Source: Plasmodium malariae
Lineage: Eukaryota > Apicomplexa > Aconoidasida > Haemosporida > Plasmodiidae
Reading direction: 5' to 3'
NCBI RefSeq assembly: GCF_900090045.1
Contig: NC_041788.1
Span: 3,343,501-3,407,500, forward strand
DNA length: 64,000 bases
The notes below the pieces were generated by a model. It had not been told where the DNA came from. It searched no databases and worked only from the letters and a program-made list of their open reading frames with translations. Both the position numbers and the translations under genes were made by a program. Below, in pieces: positions 47,475-58,912 of this stretch (positions are counted from its first letter, which is position 1; each line of letters opens with the position of its first letter).

Positions 47475-48065
47475 TAATATATTTAAGAAGGGAATAAAAA
47501 AGAAAAAAAAAAAAAAAAAGATAAATTAATTGGTACACTGTTCCAAGGGTCGTAATATGAATAAAACAAATTTGTAATTTTGTAATTTTACAATTTTGCT
47601 AATCTGGGATGTTCAACGTATACTCATACATTTATACATAAGCATGTGAGTATGTATTTATTTAAGTACGTATGTTAGTATGTACGTATGTTCGTATGTA
47701 CGTATGTTCGTATGTACGTATGTTAGTATGTACGTATGTTCGTATGTGCGTATGTTAGTATGTACGTATGTTCGTATGTACGTATGTTAGTATGTACGTA
47801 TGTTCGTATGTACGTATGTTAGTATGTTAGTATGTTAGTATGTATGTATTTAAGTATGCATGTATTTAAGTATGCATGTATTTAAGTATGCATGTATTTA
47901 AGTATGCATGTATTTAAGTATGCATGTATTTAAGTATGCATGTATTTAAGTATGCATGTACGTATATATATAGCCTTTGCTGAGTTTTCGCTTTAACTAT
48001 CCGCGATGACATGCACACAATTTTTGCAAAAACGAAAATTGTAAATATATATATTTATATATATA

Positions 48066-48112
<47 letters not shown>

Positions 48113-48626
48113 AATAAAACGATGGCTCCAAATTTATGAAAGTAGCGAAATGTGTTTCCTCGTTTTTCTTGTGCAAAATGGCATACATTAAATCGGGCAA
48201 TTATTTTGTTTTTCGAGCGGGCATAAATGTATATATCTTGTAGAACTTTAAGCCTATTTGCATTTGGAAATTTGTGTCGTGTTTTCGTGTGGTTTGTTCT
48301 GCTTCGTTTTATATAGCTCCAATTTATTTTGCTTCGTTCTTTTTTTCCGCCCCTTTTTGATCTCGCGGAATCCTCTGATCGTCCTTCTTGTAATTCCATC
48401 ATGCCGATTCTGCAAAGAAAACAAAAAAAAAAAAAAATTAATATATAAATAAATATATAAAAATACAAAATGGATAGAGAAAGAAAAATGGCTTATAAAA
48501 ACGGATAAGCAGAAGGAACTTCTACAAGTTACACAATCATGCCATAAATAAATATTTTTGTAGGTATTGCATGTGTGTAGGGTGATGCCGAAATATAAGC
48601 AGCTTATAGGGCAGTATTACGAATAG
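47475..48626. repeat. 16-base tandem repeat tract and (TA)n
   Basis: 47650-47830 is a 16-base repeat (TATGTACGTATGTTCG), and 47835-47960 a related one (TATTTAAGTATGCATG), together about nineteen copies. 48045-48108 is (TA)n. A reverse-strand block at 48240-48417, after TTTCTTTGCAG, is open in two frames (one reads NRHDGITRRTIRGFREIKKG) and may be the last exon of the broken leucine-rich-repeat gene. Confidence 0.75.
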
Positions 48627-51508
48627 TTAGTTTCTTTTTCTTTTTTTTTTTCCCCTTATACCCGGGCTCTCCTTATCCGTGTTATCATTGGAGTCGTTGA
48701 GGGGAATGAGTGCGGGTGGTACTCCATGCACAGTCAGAGGTAAATCTTTAAAAAGCATGTTTTTGTTCTTTAAGAATTTATATGCTCTGTTACTCATAAG
48801 AGTTGTAAGCGTTTGATATATTTGATCAGATAAATCATGGCAACAGGTAATATCTATATATTCTAATGGAGAATAGGATGTTTTTAAAGAATTTATAAGA
48901 TATATGCCATCATTATTTATAGGACAACCAGATAAGTTAAGAAATTTTAACCCTTTAAAGGAATTAATAGATATGCAATTAGTATTATCAACAAAGTTGT
49001 ACATTTATTCATTTTTATGATATATGGAGTTTTTCCTTTATTCTTGTAAATATGTATTTTTTTGTTATATCTGTTGCTCTGTTAAAATTTGTTAATCCTG
49101 TGCAAGAGAAGAAATTATTTTCATCATTGTGTCTGTTCGAAATTAATTCCTTTAGTTCATTTGTTTTATTTTTATCTGCATTTTTATAATGAAATGTTTT
49201 TGATGCATTTTCGTTTGAACTGTTGGACATGCTGTAAACTGGATTCACTGTATATGTGTTATTATTCTTCCTGGCACTAGATAATGTGCTAGATCCGGGG
49301 TAAAGTAGGCTATGTGGATGAGCGATTTGTGTATCTTCTACTATGTTGCCTTGGCCTTCTTCTGCTTCATCTTCTTCCCCATTGCCTTCTTTCCCCTAAC
49401 CTTCTTGCCAGGCTTTCCTTTTCGCGTGAAGAGAAGATATGAACGATGGGTAGCCCCCCTGCGCATGAACACGTTCATAGTTAGTACATACCTCAATCAG
49501 TTTTGCCTGTGCAATTAATGCGTCTGAAATATAAACGCAATGCTTTGGTGGATAAGAGATTGTGGGATAAAGATAATTCATATATATTTAGGTTTTTCGA
49601 CAAAGTACCATAACAAAAGGACTTAATATTCTCGTCGGTAATTTTATTATTAGACACATTTATTATACGTAACGATGTGTTATAACGTTTAGTTTGTAAA
49701 CGTTCATTTGGGGAGTTTAGAGTGATTGAGCAAACAAGGCTGGCTAAGCAGCCGACGTTTGCTAACTAGTCAAGGCTGGTTATATGGTTACTGGAAAAGT
49801 CGATCTCTCTAATTTTATTTTCATCATTTTTTAGAAAAGAACAAAAAGAATTAAAAGCATCATTATTTATATTATTTTTTGAAAAAGATAGTACAGATAA
49901 ATTTTTTGCTTTCTTTAAACATTTACCTAGAGCTAGCAAAGTTAAATTTCCATAGTCAGGGGTATGTATATTATCACGGCTGAAACATATATTGGACAAG
50001 TACAACTCTGTCAAATTGGTTTGTTCATTAAATAATGTTTGAATATGTTGATGGAATAAAGAAGATGATATACTATTTTGGGAGAGATCTAAAACTTCAA
50101 CATTTTTGCATTTTTGAAAAAAATAAAATATAGCTTTGTCATTTATGCCTGTATTTTTAAGAATTAACGTATATATTTTTTTTCTTACTGTTCCTATTAT
50201 TATTTTTACTATTCTTACCGTTCCCTTTTTCATTATTCTTTCCGTTCCCCTTATCATTATTATTATTCCCAATTAGTTCACTTAATTTTATAAGGAAGTT
50301 TATCCCTAGCTTGTTGTCGGATAAGTCTAATTCATATTTCTGCTTTTCATCTTTTTGTTCAGTACAAGACATTTCATACTGATCAGCGTTCATATGGGAA
50401 TCATTGCATGAATAATAGTATGCATCTATATTTTGTTCATCTATCTAGTCAGAATTCTTTCTATCATTTAAACTAAGAGGGGAAAATTATTCAATAATTG
50501 CAATACCGCCTTCACACTTTATCAGATTATTTGACAGGTTTAAGGAAGTTAACCAGGGTACATAATTCAAACATTTTGACAGTATTTTAGCACTATCCTT
50601 TTGAAAAAAATAAAGATTAATGAGAGATATGTAATGGAAATGAAGGGGATGTGGAGGAAGTAAATACGATCTCTGGGGGGGGAAGGGGGTGCACGCAAAT
50701 ATATGTGCATATAAATATATGACATATATAAATGTAAGTACATATATGTATGTTTAAGTATATATATATATATATATATGTGTATGTATGGTCATATACG
50801 TATATGTAGACACTTTATATTAATTCGCTATTTTCGAGGATGGACGAGCAAGAAGAATTTAGGGGAGTATGCGGTTTATATAAAGAGCCCATTTATGTGA
50901 GGATTATATACGTTTACTCTTCACTTTCGTGTATATATCGAGTGGAATTATGCACAAGTACACAGTGTACACATACATATACATACATACACATAAATAT
51001 ACCCATTCCTGTGCTCATTTTTCTCTTACTCTAACGTTCGTTAAATTATTGTTTGACAAATTTATCCTGACGAGGCTTCTGCTCCTTAAAATGCAGGGGA
51101 TGAGAATAAACAAACCCCAGTTACTAATATTTATACTATTCAGTTGTATCTCCTTAACTGAGTTTAAATTATTTGCATTCCCATTTTGTTCTTTCTCTAT
51201 TTCTTTTCGATTATTCATTATTGAAACAAAATCTGCTATATCGTCTTTATTTAGTACAGGGTTAGAAGAACAAATAACTGTGTTATGTAATATTATATTG
51301 TGTGCGCTATCGCTTCGATTCATCTTTGGCTCTTGTTTGTTGTCTTTGTTTTTATAAGCCAACGTAGGGGAGGCATGTGAGGTGGTGTTGGGGTAGTAGT
51401 GCAAATGGTTTCATATGTACGTACGTATGGAAGTATGTACGAATGCTCACCCTCTTGGATGTAATATGGGTTTCTTTCTTTTTTTTTTTTTGTTTTACTC
51501 TTCGACAA
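48627..51508 (-). pseudogene. Leucine-rich-repeat protein gene, disrupted by stops and frameshifts
   Basis: The reverse strand encodes many LRRs (VRINLSNNNLTN, SLNLSNNLIKCEGG, YELDLSDNKLGI, VEVLDLSQNSIS, LSFSKNNINNDAF, REIDFSSNHITS, RIINVSNNKITDE, YELSLSHNLLST, LKFLNLSGCPINN). Splice signals persist: a first segment ending CAAGAGG before GTGAGC near 51455 joins in phase to the exon from about 51342 to 51029, whose donor GTAAGA joins in phase 0 to the acceptor at 50598. The frame is then broken: TAA at 50487-50489, TAG at 50445-50447, a one-base excess in an A-run near 50180, TAG at 49766-49768, a frame change near 49520, TAA at 49015-49017 with a frame change, and TAA at 49005-49007. A TAG at 49396 can be removed by a good intron (GTATGT...TTAG). 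The start codon is not resolved. Confidence 0.7.
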
Positions 51509-51531
51509 ACTTAATTTTTTTTCAAAAGAAT

Positions 51532-51569
<38 letters not shown>

Positions 51570-51777
51570 GAGAAATAAAAAATGAAATGTAGAAACTAAA
51601 AAGGTCCACAGTAATTTTGGAGTATTTTTATTTTTCATCGAAGGGAAATAAAATATATGTTGGAAAAAATTGCTCATTACATATATTTTGAGATTTTACA
51701 CTTAAATATTTATTTTATTTTTTTATTTTTTTTCCTACTGCGGCAACTTGCCCTTGTTGTGTTGTTATCTTTGGTTT
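51509..51777. other. Upstream flank of the LRR pseudogene
   Basis: It holds a 30-base poly-A at 51533-51562. Reverse ATG at 51638 begins MKNKNTPKLLWTFLVS, a hydrophobic leader that would join the LRR frame only if the T-run length differed. It may be the original start or chance. Forward ATG at 51657 opens into T-rich sequence. Confidence 0.3.
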
Positions 51778-51935
51778 TACTTTGCTTCCTTGTGTATTAC
51801 TCTGCTTCATTGTGTATTACTCTGCTTCATTGTGTATTACTCTGCTTCCTTGTGTATTACTCTGCTTCATTGTGTATTACTCTGCTTCCTTGTGTATTAC
51901 TCTGCTTCATTGTGTATTACTCTGCTTCATTTCGG
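51778..51935. repeat. 20-base tandem repeat (TCTGCTTCATTGTGTATTAC)
   Basis: About eight copies with CAT/CCT variants, open in all three forward frames. It sits directly upstream of an apparent acceptor at 51959, so it is probably intronic. Confidence 0.9.
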
Positions 51936-51959
51936 TTTTATCATTATTTGCCCGATCAG

Positions 51960-52052
51960 AAGTACATAGCACGTGCATTTTTTTTGCAAAAGCGTTTAAA
52001 TAATTTATATCCAAAAAATTTAAATGGCATGGTGTTAATATTGGAAAAGTGA
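51960..52052 (+). other. Orphan terminal exon, function unknown
   Basis: After TTATTTGCCCGATCAG the forward strand reads KYIARAFFLQKRLNNLYPKN and LNGMVLILEK to a stop at 52050-52052. The composition is coding-like, and the upstream repeat resembles the repeat-filled introns of neighbouring genes. No 5' exon with a matching phase was found, although ATG 50840 (MDEQEEFRG before GTATGC) is a possible distant start. It could instead continue by a donor GTGAAG at 52049. Confidence 0.35.
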
Positions 52053-52440
52053 AGGGATGCCTAGGGGAGTGCCCACATACGTATATATATACCAGTATTT
52101 ACTTGTATATGCAAGTGTATGCATATGTTTATATGTATGTGATAAATTGTAATAGTAAAGGAAGCATAAACACATTGAGTACAGGGATAGGAAAACTTAA
52201 TATACCAGGAAAGTACTAAAAAAACGTAGCATTAAGGATTATGGAGAACACGATAATTAAATGAAGAGGTAACAGATCAAATAATATGAACATGATAGGT
52301 GAAACTGAATGAGTATTTAAATTTTGTAGACTGAGGAAATTTTTGAAAAATGTCAAATTCAGGGACTTAATTTTTTTTTTTTTTTTTTTTAAATGTGTAT
52401 ATAATGATACAGATATATGGTCACTTAGCTATAATAACAA
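52053..52440. other. Short spacer, no gene seen
   Basis: AT-rich sequence with ATATGTATAT repeats and poly-T at 52371-52390; probable promoter of the 91-residue gene. Confidence 0.4.
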
Positions 52441-52946
52441 ATGAGTAAGGAAATAAAGAAAAAAATATGTTCGTGTAAAAGCAATTTTGCTTGTGCCCGA
52501 ATATTTTGGGAGTATAAAGCTTACAAGAGGTGGAGGGAAAAAAAAAATAAAAATAATAAAATAGAAAGAGGAACAAACGAACAAGGAAACAGTGGAATGG
52601 TTTGAATTTCATTCTTGTCTGTTGAGTTGTTAACCATTTTTCTTTTTCCCATTCGTTTGAAGAATATTTTTCTTTGCCTCTCTTTTTGTTGTATTATTTT
52701 ACAACGATATCTCGCATTATTACTTTATTTTGTCTTAGCTTGTTTTGTCTTGTCTTGTCTTTCCATGCCTTTTTCTTTCCTTGCATTGATCCATGTTATT
52801 TTTTTTATTTTATTATTTTTAAATGATAGCTAGAAAATGCAAAGATTAGTTTAAAAAGGGAAAAGAGTAAAAATAAGATTAATGTTTTGGAAAAATTGCA
52901 CTCCTACATTTTTAGAGAATGCAAAGTGCTCAATGGATGGAAATGA
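52441..52946 (+). CDS. 91-residue basic protein in two exons, function unknown
   Basis: Exon 1 is 52441-52599 (53 codons), starting MSKEIKKKICSCKSNFACAR with FWEYKAYKRWREK and ending before GTTTGA. This donor type also serves the THUMPD1-like gene. Exon 2 is 52830-52946, after a long T-rich tract and AAATGATAG; it reads LENAKISLKREKSKNKINVL and ends CKVLNGWK and a stop. The junction is phase 0. The protein is strongly basic with three Cys at the start (CSCKSNFAC) and one near the end. It has no signal peptide or membrane helix. A small nuclear or mitochondrial protein is possible; no family was recognised. Both exons are too short for a simple ORF scan. Confidence 0.5.
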
Positions 52947-53716
52947 GTTGTACAACTTTTATTTCGCAAATAAAATGTAAATTAAAGATAATAAAGATAA
53001 TAAAGATAATAATGATAATAAAAAAAAAAAATTTTAAATTAAAAATAAAGAGTTTGTTTCTTTTCAGAATAATGAAGCGTGCAAAGGGTTGTTAAAAAAT
53101 GTGTGATATGTTCAAGAAACGGGGGTACATAGGAAGTATTTTATTATAGTTAGTATGCCTGTCTATTTCTTGGTTTGTTTTTTTATTTTTTAGTTTTTTA
53201 CTTTTTATTTTAATTGTACTGATGTATACAAAATATGAAGATACAAAATGAACCAACTTATTTGTCCATTATTTCGTAGCTTAAATATTTAAAGCATACA
53301 ATTAAAAAAAATTGAAAAAAAAAAAAAAAGAAGGAAGGAAGAGAAAAGAAAAAATGAAGCGATTAAAAATAAATAAATCATTACATATTTGTATATGCAT
53401 GTTTACAACTGTGATCTGCTAACACAAATGATAATATAAAAGGTACCCCATTACATGCTATAACTGACTGTGCATATGCATATGGTACACACGTTTATAC
53501 ATACGCAGAGGAGTAGGAAAAATAAAAAATGGTTTAATCAGTTTGGGGCAAAATTACAAATAAGTAAAAGGACAAATGGGGCATAATAAAAGATAAAAAA
53601 AAAAAAAAAAAAGTTCATCAAAGGATATAAACAAATGAAGGTTCGCTGCTGGGATGTGAAGCAAAAGTGAAATCATTGACAAAATGCGTAGGCGCATACG
53701 AACACATAAACACATA

Positions 53717-53756
<40 letters not shown>

Positions 53757-54229
53757 TTATATATATAAACAAATATATACACTTGTACACATTGCACATG
53801 CTTTGCGCACGGAGTAAAAATGCAGAGGAGGTAAAGTCATAAATCTATTCACGGGCACGTGTGCAAATTTAAACAAGTTTCAAAACAAAGGGGCGAAGAG
53901 AAAAGTTACGGTGAAAAATTAAAAATGAAAGACAAAGATTGATATTTTTCTTTCTCTTTTATCTATTTTTTTTTTTTTTTTTTTTTACAAAAAAACTTGT
54001 AAAATTTCATAATTAAAAATGCACTAAAAATCCGTGGGGCCACAGGTTAAAAACAGCCATTTTATTAATTTAAAAAAAAGGGAAAAGAGAAAGAAAAAAA
54101 AAAAAAAAAAAAAGGAAAGAAAAGAAAAGGATAGAAAAAAAAAAAAATAAAAAAAATAATAATAATAGTAAGATTCCACATATACCCACCCGTTTATACA
54201 TGTGTGCGTGCTTGGACTTAAGTGGTGTA
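52947..54229. other. Spacer between convergent genes
   Basis: Contains a GATAATAAA microsatellite (52985-53020), poly-A blocks (53316-53330, 53597-53613, 54096-54113) and (TA)n at 53720-53753. No coding-like island was seen. Confidence 0.6.
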
Positions 54230-56557
54230 TTACTTTTCAAAATTCAAAATTGTATCTCTTAAATTATAATTTTTGGTTACCGTTCTATAAAAATTAGAAA
54301 CAGAATTATTAATATTTGCAAAGGATATATTTACATTTGAGTTATATTGTTTTGATAAGGTCGAGAATACAGTATCTTGTTTATCATTATAATAGCTATC
54401 TTTTGTTGTTGCAAGGTTAACAAAATTTTCATTTTTATTACTTCGACACAAATAATTATTTTGATGTTTAATGAAAGGATTAATTCTATTATAATTTCTT
54501 GATGAAGACGACGACGGAAGACAATTAAGTTGACAAGTATTAGAGTAGTATGGTAAAATATTTGAGCTCATATTGTTGAAATGGTTTATCGATTCTATAT
54601 CTAAGTTTCCATTACTACCGCATGTGTTATCACCGCCATTGCTGTTATTGTAGCCGTTGATATTATACCCCTTACTGTTACTATCACTGCCATTGTTACT
54701 GCCCCTACTACTACCACCAGTACTGCTTCCATTACTGCCACTGTTATTGTTGACATTAATACTACCGCTAGCAACTCCGCCGTTATTATGGTTAGATGTT
54801 CCGGCGGACGCATTCCTGCTTCCGCTACCACTGTTTGAAACGTTTATGCTATTCTGGTTTATAATGTTGTTGAACACATTAATTGAACTAGAACTGTTGA
54901 AGACGGGGCTATTTGATCTATTAATTGTGTTCACTTTTGCTTCATACAAGTTGGAGTACTTTAGGCAGAAGTTATTCGGGTGGTTGTTGATGCTACTATT
55001 GTTGCTGTTACTGCTTCTACTATTGCCGCTGTTACTGGCATTGTTACTGCCATTGGTATTGCCACTGTTACTGCCATTGGTATTGCCACTGTTACTGCCA
55101 TTGGTATTGCCATTGTTATTGCTATTGTTACTGCCGCTGTTGTTGCCACTACTGTTGGCACTGTTCTTGCAGTTGTTGTTAGGGTAGACATGCATCAGAG
55201 AAGAAAAATTTAAATTTCCGTTGGTTTGCTCTACTAGGGTCTTTTGTCTTAACAATTTGTTACATAACAATTGTGCTGAGTGAACAACTTTTGACGTTTT
55301 TTCAATGTTGACTTCAGAATGGTCTGTTACATAATTTCCTTTGGTTGTTCTTATTAATGCTTTTTGCATCCATGATATGTATTTAATGAGTTCAATAATC
55401 ATAGAAATAATTTCATCTCCATTTTTGCAATCATGTGGATCGGAATGGCTGTTATTATTAACACCTGGTATGTTAGATGTGCTACATATATCGGTGTTGT
55501 TTGGGATGTAGCAACTACTTTTCAGTAAAGAATTTACATTATTGAACTTAGAATTGTACGTGCATATGCGTAACTTGTTCATATTTACTTCGTTGTTTCC
55601 TGTACTACTACCACAATTTGGATTAATATTCCCATTTTCACTAGTGTTGAAGGCACCCACATTGGAAACACCTCCAACGGTTACCATACTTGCGGCACTT
55701 CCGATGCTGCCGATACTTCCAACACTGCCAACGCTTCCCATGCTACCTATACTTCCCCCGTTTCCACCACTACTGATGCAACCACTGATACATCCATTGA
55801 TGCAACCACCGCTACGACCATTACTGCAACTACCACTGCAATTACCACTGCAATTACCACTGCAACCACCACTGCAACTACCACTGCAATTACCACTGCA
55901 ATTACCACTGCAACCATTTGCGCAATTGCTATTACTACTTAGTCCGGTGGTATAATTCGTAGTGCAACCCGTATTTTCATATGGCATGTTCATTTTCTTT
56001 CCATTCGGTGGGTCTCCAACATTTTCACTCTTTAAGTTGTTTAATTTTTTCCCATTATTTGTTTTATTTATTAAACTTCTAGGTTTAACTCTACATGTAT
56101 CACATCGAACTTTCCTTAAAAAACCTTCAATCGAAAACTTAGTAGCTTTTCTTTTCTTATGACAAATTTTACATATCATTTCTATCTCATCAGCAACTCT
56201 TAGAGCTTCCCCTTTTGATGTTGTTACTGCTACTATTGTCGTTTTTAACATAATTAATGTATCAGCAAGATTATTTTCATCCCCTGGAAAAAATGCATGA
56301 ATTTTTTTTATTTCACCTTTCAAATTATATATTTTAAATACATCCCCAAAAAGTAAATACGAATTTTGAGTTACATAATATTGTTTTGTTTTTACAACAA
56401 CAGCTCTATAATTTACAAAATAAACAGATTCATCTGTATTAGATGATATTACTGATGGGGCATCTATCATATTAGGCGCCTTTTCCTCTTTTTCCCTCGA
56501 GTACTTTTCGTATTTATCTTCATCAGATGTTGTCTGCTCTTCTTTTGGCTTCTTCAT
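54230..56557 (-). CDS. 775-residue protein with N-terminal zinc-knuckle-like domain and Gly/Ser/Cys/Asn repeats
   Basis: Reverse single exon from ATG 56557 (MKKPKEEQTTSDEDKYEKYS). After an acidic start, residues 43-160 form an ordered domain: VYFVNYRAVVVKTKQYYVTQ, KKIHAFFPGDENNLADTL, then CKIC at 129-132 and CDTC at 152-155, a CxxC-(19)-CxxC pattern that fits one zinc ion. Residues about 215-255 are a repeat of NCSG/SCSG units with a Cys every fourth residue, then GSVGSIGS repeats. A second ordered block (IISMIIELIKYISWMQKALI near 385) is helical. Asn/Ser/Gly repeats fill the rest. The last 60 residues (NYNLRDTILNFEK) look conserved again. It is probably a nuclear or cytosolic scaffold; no named family was recognised. 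Confidence 0.75.
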   Translation of the reverse strand: MKKPKEEQTTSDEDKYEKYSREKEEKAPNMIDAPSVISSNTDESVYFVNYRAVVVKTKQYYVTQNSYLLFGDVFKIYNLKGEIKKIHAFFPGDENNLADTLIMLKTTIVAVTTSKGEALRVADEIEMICKICHKKRKATKFSIEGFLRKVRCDTCRVKPRSLINKTNNGKKLNNLKSENVGDPPNGKKMNMPYENTGCTTNYTTGLSSNSNCANGCSGNCSGNCSGSCSGGCSGNCSGNCSGSCSNGRSGGCINGCISGCISSGGNGGSIGSMGSVGSVGSIGSIGSAASMVTVGGVSNVGAFNTSENGNINPNCGSSTGNNEVNMNKLRICTYNSKFNNVNSLLKSSCYIPNNTDICSTSNIPGVNNNSHSDPHDCKNGDEIISMIIELIKYISWMQKALIRTTKGNYVTDHSEVNIEKTSKVVHSAQLLCNKLLRQKTLVEQTNGNLNFSSLMHVYPNNNCKNSANSSGNNSGSNNSNNNGNTNGSNSGNTNGSNSGNTNGSNNASNSGNSRSSNSNNSSINNHPNNFCLKYSNLYEAKVNTINRSNSPVFNSSSSINVFNNIINQNSINVSNSGSGSRNASAGTSNHNNGGVASGSINVNNNSGSNGSSTGGSSRGSNNGSDSNSKGYNINGYNNSNGGDNTCGSNGNLDIESINHFNNMSSNILPYYSNTCQLNCLPSSSSSRNYNRINPFIKHQNNYLCRSNKNENFVNLATTKDSYYNDKQDTVFSTLSKQYNSNVNISFANINNSVSNFYRTVTKNYNLRDTILNFEK

Positions 56558-57149
56558 TGTGCTGCTCTAACATATGGTACTATTTATCTGTGCCGTGAAT
56601 ATCGTACGTGAGGGGTAGGGGAAAGATAAAAAAAAAAAAAAAAAAAAAAATAAGCACACAAATGGGAGCGGTAAACGATAAAAAACGAAAAAGAATAGGA
56701 AGAAAAAATAAAGAAGAAAAAATACAGTAGAAAAAATAAAAGGAAAAAAAAAAAAAATAATAATGTGCATATACACACACACACACACTTACAAATGCTC
56801 TGCAAATATAAATATATATATATATATATATATAAATACGTATCAATATATATCAATACATACATATGTATGTATCTATGTACCAATAAATATATATATA
56901 TATACATATGCATGTACGCATATACATATGCATGTATGCATATACATGTACATGCACATGTGTAAGTTCTTTATATGCACAAATGTTTATGCGCCCGCTT
57001 TTCCTCTCTTTTCTTTTCTGAAAAGTAGGTTAAAGGGAAAGGAACACATCATTTTTACTTTCTCAAGATCATGTTAATTTAAAAAAAAAAATATTTTAAT
57101 TATTTTTACTTTTAAACATTTTTTAGCCTATAATTATTTTGGCTTAAAA
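56558..57149. other. Upstream flank of the 775-residue gene, simple repeats
   Basis: Poly-A (56627-56650), (AC)n-like CACACACA at 56774-56788, (TA)n at 56812-56833 and GTACATATGCATGT repeats. No gene was seen. Confidence 0.55.
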
Positions 57150-57392
57150 TTAGTGTGGCTTTAAAATTATTCTGCTTTTTTGAGCCTTTTTTTCTCTTTT
57201 TTTACTAATTGTCAAACATGTTTCTTCTTTCGCTGTTTGCCTTGTGCTCTCATTACTTACTCTTTTATACTCATTTAGGGGAAAATGTTGATGCATATAA
57301 AACTGTATTTTACAGAGCTCACACGAATGATGCAAAAAGGTTCTGTCGTATGTCAATGTAACATGATTTTGTTCACATAAGCATAAGAACAT
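57150..57392 (-). CDS. Possible 80-residue protein with Cys/His cluster
   Basis: Reverse ATG at 57392 starts MFLCLCEQNHVTLTYDRTFL, then HHSCELCKIQFYMHQH, and a basic tail (SKKREKKAQKSR) runs to a stop. The CELC...HQH spacing resembles a small zinc finger. A consensus donor GTAAGT lies inside the frame after NEYKR, so this may be a first exon rather than a whole gene. Composition is coding-like and unlike the flanking repeats. It is the only such block between 56.6 and 60 kb. Confidence 0.35.
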   Translation of the reverse strand: MFLCLCEQNHVTLTYDRTFLHHSCELCKIQFYMHQHFPLNEYKRVSNESTRQTAKEETCLTISKKREKKAQKSRIILKPH

Positions 57393-57944
57393 ATGCATGG
57401 GCGTATACACACGTATGCGTATATACAGGCGGATGGGCATATAAGAGCGTACTGGCATATACACACGTATATTTATATGACTAACTGAAAGACTTATATT
57501 AATATGTAAGGTGCAGAAGTTTTGAGGGCATTATAGATGTGTGTGAATATATACAATTAATGCGCATACATTTTTCTATATTTTAAAATGCATGTACGTA
57601 TTTAAATAGGTGGTGCGTATGAATCTTTATATGCGTATATATATATATGTATTTTTGCACATATTTTTGTATGTATGAGCACATATACATGGCCATACGT
57701 TATTACACATGTAATCATATAGAGAATTTAATGTATCAACATGGATGTATGTTTAAAGCAAAATTTTCACATAACCATCAGCCTATTTTTTTTAAAATAC
57801 ACAAATAAAAATACTATGTATGCTTTTATTAATGAGATTAACTATTGCTAAAAAGCAGTTATACACATATTTTACTGCTGGTAACGAAAACATGCATAAC
57901 ATCTACGTTCCTAAAAAAAATAGATCATACGATATAAGTCATAC

Positions 57945-58190
57945 AGTATAAATAATACAGCATAAATAATACAGTATAAATAATACAGTATAAATAATAC
58001 AGTATAAATAATACAGTATAAATAATACAGTATAAATAATACAGTATAAATCATACAGTATAAATCATACAGAATACATCATACGGAATGCATCATACGG
58101 AATGCATCATACGGAATGCATCATACGGAATGCATCATACGGAATACATCATAAGGAATGCATCATACGGTATATGTCATACGGTATATG
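57945..58190. repeat. Two abutting 14-base tandem repeats
   Basis: 57945-58065 is AATACAGTATAAAT, about nine copies. 58066-58190 changes to CATCATACGGAATG, about eight copies. The units share the CATACAG/CATACGG core, so the second array seems derived from the first. Confidence 0.88.
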
Positions 58191-58464
58191 TATTTCTTAT
58201 TACATTAACACTACTTACACGCTAGCAAAAATATAGTTATAGTACATGGAAATAATAAATAAACGAAATGCTGTAAAAACGAAACGCTAAATAAGAAATG
58301 TGTTAAAAAAACAAAAATAATAATAAATAAATAGAAAAAAAAAAAAAAAAAGAGAGAAGTACGATAGTAATAATAATAGTTATTAAAAATAATGCTACCG
58401 TACAGAAGCATAGTGAAATTGATCTTGCACATGCTTCTATTTTGTTTTTATAAACTCATATTTT

Positions 58465-58692
58465 GATAGGTATTCCAATATAATATATATTCCAATATAA
58501 TATATATTCCAATATAATATATATTCCAATATAGTATATATTCCAATATAGTATATATTCCAATATAGTATATATTCCAATATAGTATATATTCCAATAT
58601 AGTATATATTCCAATATAGTATATATTCCAATATAGTATATATTCCAATATAATATATATTCCAATATAATATATATTCCAATATAATATGT
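58465..58692. repeat. 17-base tandem repeat (ATTCCAATATAGTATAT)
   Basis: About thirteen copies. Outer copies carry ATAATATAT and inner copies ATAGTATAT, so variants are grouped by position, as expected of expansion from the centre. Confidence 0.92.
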
Positions 58693-58840
58693 ATGCTATA
58701 AGTATACGTACACTCTGACATGCACATTACTACCATGTATACTGCAGTGTGCATGTAGTTAATGTATCTATCTAATACTTACATAAAATTTCAGTGTGCA
58801 TATTACTAATATAGCAATATTTATATATACATGTATATGT

Positions 58841-58912
<72 letters not shown>

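Noticed and set aside
49754..49792. A 48-base intron (GTAACC...CTTAG) that would remove the TAG at 49766
   Set aside because: In phase, but extremely short and it would delete the conserved LRR asparagine segment; a nonsense change is simpler.
50460..50495. A 34-base intron that would remove the TAA at 50487 in the LRR gene
   Set aside because: Too short for a spliceosomal intron, and the frame stops again at once after joining.
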